Source of the DNA: DATCRE01 sp035493595
Lineage (GTDB): Bacteria; Bacteroidota; Bacteroidia; Cytophagales; Cyclobacteriaceae
Length of the DNA stretch: 47,802 bases
NCBI GenBank assembly: GCA_035493595.1
Contig: DATJHZ010000157.1
Coordinates: 1 to 47,802, forward strand
Reading direction: 5' to 3'
In this document: one piece after another, positions 13,501 through 21,455 of the stretch
Numbering within the stretch: position 1 is the first letter of the stretch
Layout: each line of letters opens with the position of its first letter
Notes under the pieces: generated by a model
What the model was told of the DNA's origin: nothing
Databases searched by the model: none
What the model saw: the letters and a program-made list of their open reading frames with translations, nothing else
Made by a program: the position numbers and the translations under genes

Positions 13501-16212
13501 CTATCTGCTCCTTATCGTTCTTGAGAGCAACGTGCTGTTGTACTCTATAGTACGTTGCTTTACGATATTAAAATCAAATTCGAGTGCTCCAGCACCTTCT
13601 AATGCTGTTAATACTCGAGAAGTTACTGTTGTACGTTTTCCTTTCGCTTTTGTCATCATTCTTTTTGTAAAATCTTGTCTCGATTCAAATGGACCGTTCT
13701 TTTTATTTTCTATTTCAATATCTCTTGCAGCAACGCCACCGACATTTGGAATTGTCAATAGGCCTGATCTGATAGCTTTCTCACCAAAAACATCATAGAT
13801 GTGATAATTTACCTCACCATTTACATGAGGCAAAAAAATTGGCAATCTATTAAGAACTGAATCTGCCTCAAGATCTTTGATACTCTTCTTCATAATATTA
13901 TTTCTCAGACTATGAAGAAAGAATATTTCTTTATGATTCACTTTTAACCACATCATCCAGTATGACAAAACGGCATATGCAACAGAGTGACCCGCATTAA
14001 ACGTATAACTGGTCAAATTATGAAACAACTCAATGGCCGTATTTTTATCGATACCTGATACCTTCTTTGCACCCTCGACAAATTGAATTGTCAATGGGTG
14101 ATCTGCAGGGAGAGCAACAAGATTTTTCATGACTTTACTTGCGTCTCCCCAAGACATTCCTGCAAGCCCTCGGCAGGCTTGCATTATTTGTTCTTGATAT
14201 AAGAGAGCACCATGAGTTCGTTGACAATATGGATACAGAAGTGATTTTGTATCAAGGTCACCTGCTTTTCCTCGTTCGTATACGTCAACTTGATCCATCT
14301 GAAGAGCACCTGGTCGATCAAGTGATGTGGCGTCTGATAACTCAAAGATGCTTGTTGGCTGAACACGGCGTAAGATTTCTATACCGCCATACGAGTCAAA
14401 TTGGAATATACCCTTTACGTTTAAATTTCTGTATGATTCGAATGTCTTTTGATCATCTAAAGGGATATCTGTTGGCTTAATTCCTAGGATATCGCAGCAT
14501 TCTTTCACTGTATCGATTGCGTCCACCCTAAGAACATCGATCTTTACCACGTTCATATGAATAAGAGAATCCATATCATATTGGGTATTGATCTTACGGT
14601 CGCCTTCTTTACCTCTTACGAATAATGGTACATAATCATCAATTGCTCCTGGCGTAATAGCAACTCCAGAAGCATGCTGGCCAAAAGCTTTAGGATTTCC
14701 CCAAATCTTACAGAAGTGGCTAATAATACCATATTTATCGTTAATAGCTTTTGCTCGTTTGTTGTAGATGATTTTACTAAGAATTGGTTCATTTTCTTTG
14801 AAGCCCATAACTCCCATGACTTTCTTTAAGTAATCAAGATCATCATCTGGAACATTAAGAGCTTTTGCAAGGTCATTTAAGAGGTTATCACCTTTGTAAT
14901 AGAGAACGTTTGCAATTTGAGCGACTTGACCCTGATATTTTTGCATAAGGTACTCTACAACGAGACCGTATTTTTTTGCTGAGAAGTCAATATCAAAGTC
15001 AGGAATCGTCTTGCGCTCTTCCGTCATGAAGCGTTCAAACATCAAATCGAAGTAGATCGGATCGATCTTTGTAATCCCAAGTGCATAGGCGATCAAAGAA
15101 GCAACACCAGATCCTCTGCCTGGTCCTACGACGACATCATTTCTATTTGCAAATTCGATCATGTCTCCTACCATCAGGTAGTAATCAGCTTTGCCCTTTT
15201 TGATGCTGATAACTCGCATCTCTTCCATAGCTCTTGCAATATATGGTTCTTTCCAGAGGCCCATGGCTTCAAGACCTTTTTTTGCTTTGATGGCAAGAGC
15301 TTTTTCTGCGCTAATTCGTTCTCCTTTTTTATTATAACCAATGAATTCGGGAACCTTCTCTTCGAAGACTAATTGATAGCTTTCAAATGTATCGGCAATT
15401 TGCTGTGATGCTTCTACATATTTAGAACCATCTGTCCCCATGAGTGATTTCCATCTGGCATTCATTTCATCGCCATCAGAGATGTAGAGGTATTGATACT
15501 GCTTTCTGATGTTTCCTATCTGAATGTCATCGACATTTCTGCCCATCTGTCTAAAGAGAAGATATGTATCCAAATCTCCTGGATCAGAATAATGGCTGTC
15601 GTTTGTCATAACAGCAGGTCGTTTATATTTCTGTGATAATTTAATAAGTCCTTCATTTGCCTTCTTTTGATCATCAAAATCCTGAGGTTGAACTTCAAAG
15701 TAGAAGTTGTCGCCATAGATTTCTAGAAACTTATCCGTCATTCTGAGCGCTTCATCCCACTTATTCTGAATGATCATCTGTGGGATCTCGCCAAGAACGC
15801 AACCAGAAAAGCAAACAACGCCTTCATTAAATCGCTCTAAGATATCAAAATCAGCGATCGGCTTCATATAGAAGTTATTGAGATTTGCCGATGTCATGAT
15901 CTTACACAGATTTGCATATCCAGAAAGATTTTTCGCTACGAGCGTTAGATGCCGGCGCTCAGGCAGGAACTCTTTTCCTGCCTTGAACTCTCTCATGAAG
16001 TATGCTTCTACACCATTAATTGGAATAATTCCAGCTTTGTGACATTCTGAAGTGTGTTGCTCGTTCATACACATCGTCCCATGATCTGTGATCGCAAGAT
16101 GTGTCATGCCAAGAGATTTTGCTCTTCGAATGCTTTTCACAGGTGCACCAAAACCATCGTACAAAGATCCGCCTGTGTGTGTATGAAAAGGCACAAATCT
16201 TAATTTTGACAT
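13501..16212 (-). CDS. dnaE: DNA polymerase III alpha subunit (DnaE-like, short)
   Basis: Replicative C-family DNA polymerase of 903 residues. The N-terminal PHP domain shows HTHTGGS (10-16) and ITDHGT. The palm shows PGRGSG (364-369) and the catalytic PDFDIDF (404-410), with the third Asp in the KIDVLRVD stretch. Helix-hairpin-helix IPNVGGVAARDI lies near the C-terminus. Bacterial DnaE is about 1160 residues, so the OB-fold and tau-binding end are missing or reduced, as in many phage versions. PHP residues look intact enough for a proofreading or metal-binding role. GGAGGAAATGTAAA precedes the ATG. It directly follows the TS-like gene and precedes recA. Confidence 0.95.
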   Translation of the reverse strand: MSKLRFVPFHTHTGGSLYDGFGAPVKSIRRAKSLGMTHLAITDHGTMCMNEQHTSECHKAGIIPINGVEAYFMREFKAGKEFLPERRHLTLVAKNLSGYANLCKIMTSANLNNFYMKPIADFDILERFNEGVVCFSGCVLGEIPQMIIQNKWDEALRMTDKFLEIYGDNFYFEVQPQDFDDQKKANEGLIKLSQKYKRPAVMTNDSHYSDPGDLDTYLLFRQMGRNVDDIQIGNIRKQYQYLYISDGDEMNARWKSLMGTDGSKYVEASQQIADTFESYQLVFEEKVPEFIGYNKKGERISAEKALAIKAKKGLEAMGLWKEPYIARAMEEMRVISIKKGKADYYLMVGDMIEFANRNDVVVGPGRGSGVASLIAYALGITKIDPIYFDLMFERFMTEERKTIPDFDIDFSAKKYGLVVEYLMQKYQGQVAQIANVLYYKGDNLLNDLAKALNVPDDDLDYLKKVMGVMGFKENEPILSKIIYNKRAKAINDKYGIISHFCKIWGNPKAFGQHASGVAITPGAIDDYVPLFVRGKEGDRKINTQYDMDSLIHMNVVKIDVLRVDAIDTVKECCDILGIKPTDIPLDDQKTFESYRNLNVKGIFQFDSYGGIEILRRVQPTSIFELSDATSLDRPGALQMDQVDVYERGKAGDLDTKSLLYPYCQRTHGALLYQEQIMQACRGLAGMSWGDASKVMKNLVALPADHPLTIQFVEGAKKVSGIDKNTAIELFHNLTSYTFNAGHSVAYAVLSYWMMWLKVNHKEIFFLHSLRNNIMKKSIKDLEADSVLNRLPIFLPHVNGEVNYHIYDVFGEKAIRSGLLTIPNVGGVAARDIEIENKKNGPFESRQDFTKRMMTKAKGKRTTVTSRVLTALEGAGALEFDFNIVKQRTIEYNSTLLSRTIRSR

Positions 16213-16213
16213 T

Positions 16214-17095
16214 TTACATTTCCTCCAAGAATGGCGCTGCCCACTGCATAAATGAAGGGAGAGATTTTCTTTCTATGTGTCTCTTTTTCATTTCAAATTG
16301 CTGAACGATGAAACCAATATCACTGTGCTTTTCCAAGATGCTGATATCGTCTATGTATCTGAGATACTTTATGATATCAGCAAGATCCATCATATCTTTT
16401 ACTCTTTGAGTAACAGTGAATTCCTTTGGATCTAATGTTTCTACAACAGAGAGCATCTTCTCATGTCTTTTTGTATAAACATGCATTGATGTTGCACGAT
16501 GAACATATGAGCCTAAATCTACGTCTAGCTCATTAGAGATTATTTCTTGTAACATCGTGAATTGAAAAAGATCGTAAGGAAGACCCCAATAAAGATCGTT
16601 AGATCGCATTGTCGTATAGAGATCTAACTTTCCTTTTCTAATGAGGAATTGAAGGGCAATTGTGCATGGTGTATCTTTTGTAGCGACCTTCAAATCGCTT
16701 GCAGAGTAAATCTGAAGCACAGCCTGACGACTAGATGGATCTTTCTTTAGCTTATTGACAATTTCAGAAATGTTTTGTGCGATACGATGGCCATACATTC
16801 CGTGTAGAATTATGCCATCGTCACTGAAATTCATCAACCTTTTGTTGAAGTATGCAAGGTATCTTACTGCGTTTGTGCTATCGAATAACATCGTCGATTC
16901 TGCACAAGCAAAAGGCAATGAAAAATGCCTATCTGGATGATATCCCAATCTACTCATTGGATTTGTCAGTACAAGAGAGACGTTTGTTAATTCGAGTGTA
17001 TCTTCACCCTTCGGTGAAACTAATTCACCTTGAGAAAGAAGTCTACGTCTCAGCTCAGCATAAAGGTCTGCAAAGGAGTTCTCAACGATTTCCAT
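16214..17095 (-). CDS. thymidylate-synthase homologue, possible nucleotide hydroxymethylase
   Basis: A 293-residue member of the thymidylate synthase superfamily. The nucleophile is Cys144 (DTPC), followed by MRSNDLYWGLPYD, where Asp167 matches the conserved Asp of RSxD. Asp175 sits where dUMP-specific enzymes have the base-reading Asn; in T4 dCMP hydroxymethylase that site is also Asp. SMHVY (His205, Tyr207) matches the THLY phosphate/sugar site. SRQAVLQ replaces the usual SRR phosphate motif, and the ELLW and WDEWA blocks are not recognisable. It may therefore act on dCMP, or make a hydroxymethyl base, rather than dTMP. It is followed by the polymerase and preceded by a glycosyltransferase gene 2 bases away. 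Confidence 0.85.
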   Translation of the reverse strand: MEIVENSFADLYAELRRRLLSQGELVSPKGEDTLELTNVSLVLTNPMSRLGYHPDRHFSLPFACAESTMLFDSTNAVRYLAYFNKRLMNFSDDGIILHGMYGHRIAQNISEIVNKLKKDPSSRQAVLQIYSASDLKVATKDTPCTIALQFLIRKGKLDLYTTMRSNDLYWGLPYDLFQFTMLQEIISNELDVDLGSYVHRATSMHVYTKRHEKMLSVVETLDPKEFTVTQRVKDMMDLADIIKYLRYIDDISILEKHSDIGFIVQQFEMKKRHIERKSLPSFMQWAAPFLEEM

Positions 17096-17097
17096 TT

Positions 17098-18225
17098 CTA
17101 TTTTCCTTTCACAATTTGTTCTATTTTCCTCACGAAGTAATGAGGGCTGTGTATCTGAACATTTTGGATCAATTTTCTACGAATTGCCGTGCGCTCCTGA
17201 GAAAAAAGCTTATTTTCTTTAATCGCAGACAGCATATCATACTCGTCATCAATCACGAGATTTTTAGGAACATATGTGATCGGTGATTTGAAGTCTGAAG
17301 GAAGTAGAGGAATTGATCCGAATAAGAGTGTTTCTATGATGCGAACTGTCATGAAACCGTGCTCGTTGTATTCATCTTTGAGTATCAATGGTGTTGCTAC
17401 AGAATTTTTGTAGAGAGTGTGAAATTCTTTTGGCTGAGCACGATGATGGAATCGAATGTGTGGCCAACGAATTTTGCTATCTTTTTCTCCTTCTAGCCAG
17501 TTACCGTAAATGTCGTAGAATATCTTCTCTCTGCCTGATGTACCGTATCCTGTGCCAAAGAATTTCTGAAATGCATCATCTCGATCATAACGATTTCCGA
17601 CATAGACAATCTTACGCTCTGGTTGTTCTTGTTGAAACTGATTGAGCTCTGTGACGTCAAAAGGAATATCATAATGATGCTCTTCTCCTCGTTTGAAACC
17701 AAGTTCTAAAACATAGTCTACACGAGCATCATCTTCTGGTGTCATCTTATAATCAAGATCTAGTGCTATGATCGGCACGCCTTTTCGAGAATAATGGTCT
17801 ATCAACATATCTTGAATCATTAGATCTGGATCAAAATCAGGATCAGACATCGGAAGGACATTTCGCTTTGTTTGCATTCGCCATTCTAGAAGAACTATGT
17901 CGACATCTGGCAAGTCTACTTCGATACTGTTATCGCCGAATGTATATTGTGTGTCAATAAAATTTTTGTATGCTCGATATCGTTTTTCTTGAGAGAATGA
18001 TTTAAACGCTTCTTTTTCAGAAGTATTCATTTTTGCTAGATGATCGAGAAATGGTTTATCACGATTTGGGAATAATTTATGAACTTGGTAGTCATTATTA
18101 AGAAACTCATTAACGATGCTGAATACGTGTAATGAAGATCCATCTGGAGAACTGACCTGAGCACCATTCTTCCAACGCTCATCGGCCATAAATCCATAAA
18201 AGCCATAGCCAATTCTTGTTTTCAT
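17098..18225 (-). CDS. GT-B-like glycosyltransferase
   Basis: A 375-residue protein with two Rossmann-like halves. The N-terminus (IGYGFYGFMAD) and the C-terminal block GFMTVRIIETLLFGSIPLLPSDF fit a GT-B glycosyltransferase, where a Glu-x-x-x-x-Gly-x-x-Pro region binds the nucleotide sugar. KIVYVGNRYDRD marks the start of the second half. No membrane segment is seen, so it is soluble. It is followed after 2 bases by the TS-like enzyme. UDP-galactopyranose mutase lies upstream across cassette E3. Together they suggest transfer of a sugar, possibly a furanose, to phage DNA or a virion protein. The family call is from pattern and is moderate; the acceptor is inference. Confidence 0.6.
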   Translation of the reverse strand: MKTRIGYGFYGFMADERWKNGAQVSSPDGSSLHVFSIVNEFLNNDYQVHKLFPNRDKPFLDHLAKMNTSEKEAFKSFSQEKRYRAYKNFIDTQYTFGDNSIEVDLPDVDIVLLEWRMQTKRNVLPMSDPDFDPDLMIQDMLIDHYSRKGVPIIALDLDYKMTPEDDARVDYVLELGFKRGEEHHYDIPFDVTELNQFQQEQPERKIVYVGNRYDRDDAFQKFFGTGYGTSGREKIFYDIYGNWLEGEKDSKIRWPHIRFHHRAQPKEFHTLYKNSVATPLILKDEYNEHGFMTVRIIETLLFGSIPLLPSDFKSPITYVPKNLVIDDEYDMLSAIKENKLFSQERTAIRRKLIQNVQIHSPHYFVRKIEQIVKGK

Positions 18226-18253
18226 TTCATTTCGCTTTCTATTGCTTTAATGA

Positions 18254-18346
18254 TCACTTCAAAATTGAGTCAGGGATAAAATACTGATCACCTGGGTGAC
18301 ATTTGGGGACCTCTTTGACCTCTAGATGTATATTTATATAGCTCAT
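18254..18346 (-). CDS. possible 30-residue peptide inside cassette E3
   Basis: ATG at 18346 has GGGGA upstream at good spacing and opens a 30-codon frame starting MSYINIHL, ending TGA at 18254. A similar start (MSNKNIHL) occurs in cassette E4. In E2 and E5 the same DNA lacks the ATG, so the conservation is better explained by the DNA or RNA element than by a peptide. Confidence 0.2.
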   Translation of the reverse strand: MSYINIHLEVKEVPKCHPGDQYFIPDSILK

Positions 18347-18376
18347 AATTAAAGTCCCCAAATGGCATCTGGTTAA
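18286..18376 (-). repeat. stem-loop cassette E3 with TATAAATATACATC box
   Basis: CATTTGGGGAC (18300-18310) and GTCCCCAAATG (18354-18364) are perfect inverted arms. Between them the minus strand carries ATATAAATATACATC (TATAAATA at 18338-18331). Outside, CCTGGGTGA and ATCTGG extend the pairing imperfectly. It starts right after the Acb2-like gene and is the only promoter-like sequence seen before the glycosyltransferase / TS-like / polymerase / recA run. Confidence 0.65.
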
Positions 18377-18601
18377 CTAATCTAACTTTTTGTCACTGCT
18401 AAGTGCAATTGCTGCATTTATTGCCATAGACGCTTCATGAAGCTTTCGTATTGCGATTGTTTGTTCTGGAATGTTATCGGTGTTCTTGTGAACGAGTAGT
18501 GCTGCATTTTTCATTGCTTCTCTTACTTCTTCATATATTTTTTGTTTTGCTGGCGTTGGCGCGTGATACGTGAACAAATTAATAATATCTTCTGGTTTCA
18601 T
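18377..18601 (-). CDS. acb2: Acb2/Tad1-like cyclic-nucleotide sponge (anti-CBASS or anti-Thoeris)
   Basis: A 74-residue helical protein. The sequence matches the Acb2/Tad1 hairpin family from memory: FTYHAPTP near the N-terminus, then KIYEEVREAM, PEQTIAIRKLHEA and the closing NAAIAL. Known members such as Acb2 (T4 Vs.4 and Pseudomonas phage versions) bind cyclic di- and trinucleotides and block CBASS; Tad1 binds the gcADPR signal of Thoeris. The Tyr of FTYH and the Lys/Tyr of the first helix fit the binding surface described for that family. It overlaps the end of the UDP-Galp mutase gene by 4 bases with GAGGAGATGGC before the ATG, so it is co-translated. Which signal it binds cannot be told. 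Confidence 0.82.
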   Translation of the reverse strand: MKPEDIINLFTYHAPTPAKQKIYEEVREAMKNAALLVHKNTDNIPEQTIAIRKLHEASMAINAAIALSSDKKLD

Positions 18602-19707
18602 GCCATCTCCTCTGCAATCTTCCTTGCTTTTTCGATAGCCACATGCATATCTTGATAGGCAAATGAACCCAATCGTCCTACAAGATTAATTCCATTGTCT
18701 GTTGCTAATTTTGCATAATTTTTATGCATCTCAATTGCTTCAAGTGTTCTTACAGGATAGAGATCTTCACCTGTTCCTGGATGTTCAAAAACTGTCACAG
18801 GAGTGGTAGTCTTGTACATTCGATGATATGCAGTAGCACGTGTAGTCTGCATGCCAATAAATGCATGGTTAATGACCGGAGAAGGCCAGTTTTCAGCGCT
18901 ATGTAATGCAGTGTCTCCAACAAACTTTTCAAATTTTACCTTCAAGTAATCGAGCATACCAAGTGTATAGCCGAATATTTCATCAACAGCAGCACTACAA
19001 AATGTGATATGATACTCATTAATGACTTTTTGGATACCTTCGAGTGCGACATTGAAATTTAATTGAAGATTGATATTCTTATGATCAAGCATGTTACTGA
19101 TCCACTCTGTATAACCTTTTCGTGGCAGAGCGACATACTCATCGGCAAAGAAATCAATGTCATAATCTTCCTTGAAACGAATACGGCCAAACACTTCTGC
19201 TGGAATATTTGCTGCTGGACGTTGCCATTGAAGTTCAGAGTAATTCTTGATCATTGTACGATACATTGTTTCGCCAATTGCTTGAATTGCCCTTGTCTCG
19301 AAATTCTCTGGCTGTCCAGCATATTTCTTACGAGCCTGATCAATCTCATAATGAAAGCAATCAATCGCACCGTCATATTCGATATCATGCTCTGCCTTGA
19401 AGATCATCTCTATTGAGCGTTTGTTTATAGGCCATGGCATCCAGTTATGATTCGTAAGAGAATAAACTGTATGAGCAAATCTCTGAAATTCAGCAAATCG
19501 AGTAGCAAATTGCCATGTTTCTTTATTGTCAGTATGGAATATATGAGGTCCGTAGATGCTCACGGGAGTATCACCAATAATTTCATCAGCAGCATGACCA
19601 CCGACATGATCGTGTTTCTCTAAAACGAGAACCTCATTACCCTTTTCTGCAAATTCTCTAGCAAGCGTTGCACCTGTAATCCCTGCGCCGATTATTAGTA
19701 TTTTCAC
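18598..19707 (-). CDS. glf: UDP-galactopyranose mutase
   Basis: Flavoenzyme that converts UDP-galactopyranose to UDP-galactofuranose. The 369-residue protein has the FAD-binding GAGITGATLA at the N-terminus, the Glf signature YGPHIFHT (52-59), the PWPINKRSIEMIF block and a C-terminal GRLGSFAYQDMHVAI, all typical. Length is close to bacterial Glf (about 370-390). The start is GTG with AAAGGAATC upstream. It follows the UDG-fold gene after 2 bases and overlaps the Acb2-like gene. A phage making its own UDP-Galf implies that a Galf (or related pentofuranose) is placed on DNA, a virion protein or the host surface. Confidence 0.93.
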   Translation of the reverse strand: MKILIIGAGITGATLAREFAEKGNEVLVLEKHDHVGGHAADEIIGDTPVSIYGPHIFHTDNKETWQFATRFAEFQRFAHTVYSLTNHNWMPWPINKRSIEMIFKAEHDIEYDGAIDCFHYEIDQARKKYAGQPENFETRAIQAIGETMYRTMIKNYSELQWQRPAANIPAEVFGRIRFKEDYDIDFFADEYVALPRKGYTEWISNMLDHKNINLQLNFNVALEGIQKVINEYHITFCSAAVDEIFGYTLGMLDYLKVKFEKFVGDTALHSAENWPSPVINHAFIGMQTTRATAYHRMYKTTTPVTVFEHPGTGEDLYPVRTLEAIEMHKNYAKLATDNGINLVGRLGSFAYQDMHVAIEKARKIAEEMA

Positions 19708-19709
19708 TT

Positions 19710-20453
19710 TTATATGATTCCTTTCATTAATCTTTCCAATTGTTTCGCGTATTCTTGCGGTGTCTTACCTGTTTTATTCATATAAGATGGATGATATGCT
19801 AAACGAACTTCAATGTCATGCGGCGCATTATCAGCAGTGAAATAATGTGCCTTGAACATCTCTTGTACATGCTTTCCAAGAATGATGATTCCTTTTGGTT
19901 TCATAAGATCAATCTCTTTCATGAGATATTGCTTATGAAGTTCTACTTCACTGGAAAGAGATGGACGATTGTTTGGCGTTGAAAGTTTGAGCAAATTTGT
20001 GAAAAAGCACTGATAGTAAAGACCATTTGCGAGTAGCGCTTTTCTAAGAATATGCGACGACTGACCGTAAACGAACACTCTATCAAAACGTGAGTAAAGA
20101 GCACCATCTCCAACTCCAGGTGCATCACCTATGAGAAAAAAGTCTGGCTTCAAATTCCCAGTGGGAACAGTTGGTCTGCGTACTAAACCGTCAATTTCTT
20201 TCTGCATTGGCCACTCAGTTGGCCAGATTTCCTCTAAAGAAAATGAAGGCTGAGCATCGACGATATAAGGAATCGACCCTAAAGCCAGGTACCGCTTCAC
20301 TTCATTTGACTCGAAAGATGCTTGGGAGAAGAGTAAATACTTCTTCTCCTTCACAATCTCATCCTCTTTCTTCGTCAACATTCGCTGATTTGTCCATTTT
20401 ACAGATTTTGCGATTTCTATTAATGAATTTTGCGTTTCTTGATTTAGAGCCAT
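19710..20453 (-). CDS. uracil-DNA glycosylase superfamily protein
   Basis: A 247-residue protein with the UDG fold. Motif 1 is IGDAPGVGDG (from about 108), where family 4 enzymes have GExPG, and motif 3 is YHPSYM (His221). A central NLLKLSTPNNRPS stretch follows the family order. Only one Cys (149) is present, so the four-Cys iron-sulfur cluster of family 4 is absent. Asp instead of Glu in motif 1 may change activity. It could remove uracil, act on a modified pyrimidine, or be a UDG-fold enzyme adapted to DNA modification. It overlaps the dNMP kinase gene by 10 bases and precedes glf by 2. Confidence 0.75.
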   Translation of the reverse strand: MALNQETQNSLIEIAKSVKWTNQRMLTKKEDEIVKEKKYLLFSQASFESNEVKRYLALGSIPYIVDAQPSFSLEEIWPTEWPMQKEIDGLVRRPTVPTGNLKPDFFLIGDAPGVGDGALYSRFDRVFVYGQSSHILRKALLANGLYYQCFFTNLLKLSTPNNRPSLSSEVELHKQYLMKEIDLMKPKGIIILGKHVQEMFKAHYFTADNAPHDIEVRLAYHPSYMNKTGKTPQEYAKQLERLMKGII

Positions 20454-20968
20454 GAATTTTCCTCAATGCACTGCTTTATTTTTTGAACAGCCTTATCAGT
20501 ATTTTCATCCGTCGTATTTAGAAAAACAACCCTAGACAAAGATGTCCACTTGAGAAACCCTATGTATTTTTCTGCAATTTCAGGGATAATCTCTGCCTTG
20601 ATAAGATTATCTTTATCGACAATTTTGCTGTAGTCGTTTTTCATGCAAAGAACCAAGATCACGCCTGCTTTCTCAAACAGATCATCGATCTCTCTCATCA
20701 CAGTCATATCAAATGGTCGTTTCAGTACCTGTGCATACACCCACTCTGACATGTAGTGACGATCGATAATGACATCCATGGGGACGACTTGAATGAGGTT
20801 CGCAAAGTACATACCTGCGTATCTTGTGAGGACGTTCAATTCGCCTTCTAGCATCTGCTGATGTTCGCGTGGATTTTTGAAGTAGGGATATTTTATCTCT
20901 TCAGAGAGAGCTTTTGCGATGGTAGACTTGCCCGATCCGTCCGGTCCTTCAAAAACTATGATTGGCAT
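20444..20968 (-). CDS. thymidylate-kinase-like deoxynucleoside monophosphate kinase
   Basis: P-loop kinase of 174 residues. Walker A is GPDGSGKST (8-16), and the DRHYMSEWVY block (about 88-97) matches the DRY..S motif of thymidylate kinases. It is shorter than bacterial TMP kinase (about 210). It would phosphorylate dTMP or a modified dNMP; T4 gene 1 kinase does this for hydroxymethyl-dCMP. TAGGAGAATAATT precedes the ATG. The kinase, UDG-fold, glf and acb2 genes overlap or nearly touch (20968 to 18377), so they are one unit. Confidence 0.82.
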   Translation of the reverse strand: MPIIVFEGPDGSGKSTIAKALSEEIKYPYFKNPREHQQMLEGELNVLTRYAGMYFANLIQVVPMDVIIDRHYMSEWVYAQVLKRPFDMTVMREIDDLFEKAGVILVLCMKNDYSKIVDKDNLIKAEIIPEIAEKYIGFLKWTSLSRVVFLNTTDENTDKAVQKIKQCIEENSWL

Positions 20969-21041
20969 AATTATTCTCCTAGTTTAGTAATTTTTGTAAA
21001 AAATTTTATAGAAAATTTTTAGTATATATTTTAAAATAAGT

Positions 21042-21067
21042 GTGGCGCTTTTTCAAGAGAGCGCCAC
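21042..21067 (-). terminator. GC-rich hairpin, possible terminator
   Basis: GTGGCGCT / AGCGCCAC stem with a 10-base loop just after the MazG-like gene; the minus strand then reads ACTTATTTT. The U-rich tail is imperfect, so termination may be partial. Confidence 0.6.
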
Positions 21068-21074
21068 TGATATA

Positions 21075-21440
21075 TTATTTATTGACTTCCCAGTCTGATC
21101 TTGTTTGATTTTTCAATGTTTTCTTTTCTACGTATGCAATAAATTCTTCATAACTTTCAAAGACTGTGCTCGCTGTTGCTTGTGCATATATGAACACATC
21201 TACGATTTCTTCTTTTAGAGCTTCTTTATTGACTTCCTTAATCGGTTTGTGCAGTCTAAAATTCACTTCCATCAGCATCTCTGTGACTTCAACCTGCAAA
21301 AGCTTTGCATACTCTTGAATCGTCTGGTTGATGTCCCGGCCCCAGGCAGCTCCAAAGATTTTTCTCTGGAGCCGTGCAATTGTGTTGTAAATCTCTTTCT
21401 CTTGTTTGCTTGTCGTTATTTCTAAGGCTTCTGTTGCCAT
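21075..21440 (-). CDS. MazG-like all-alpha NTP pyrophosphatase
   Basis: A 121-residue helical protein. Helix 2 has EVTEMLMEV, and a later helix has EEIVDVFIYA, the E-x-x-E and E-x-x-D pair that binds magnesium in the MazG / dimeric dUTPase group. Members hydrolyse dUTP, dCTP or ppGpp-type substrates. In this block, trimming of the normal dNTP pool in favour of a modified one, or dUTP removal, would both make sense; the sequence does not decide. It follows the SSB gene by 15 bases. Confidence 0.7.
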   Translation of the reverse strand: MATEALEITTSKQEKEIYNTIARLQRKIFGAAWGRDINQTIQEYAKLLQVEVTEMLMEVNFRLHKPIKEVNKEALKEEIVDVFIYAQATASTVFESYEEFIAYVEKKTLKNQTRSDWEVNK

Positions 21441-21455
21441 CTTCTCACTACTCCA

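Noticed and set aside
16214..17095. Plain thymidylate synthase ThyA
   Set aside because: Asp at the base-recognition position and loss of several TS blocks make ordinary dTMP synthesis doubtful; kept as TS-superfamily.
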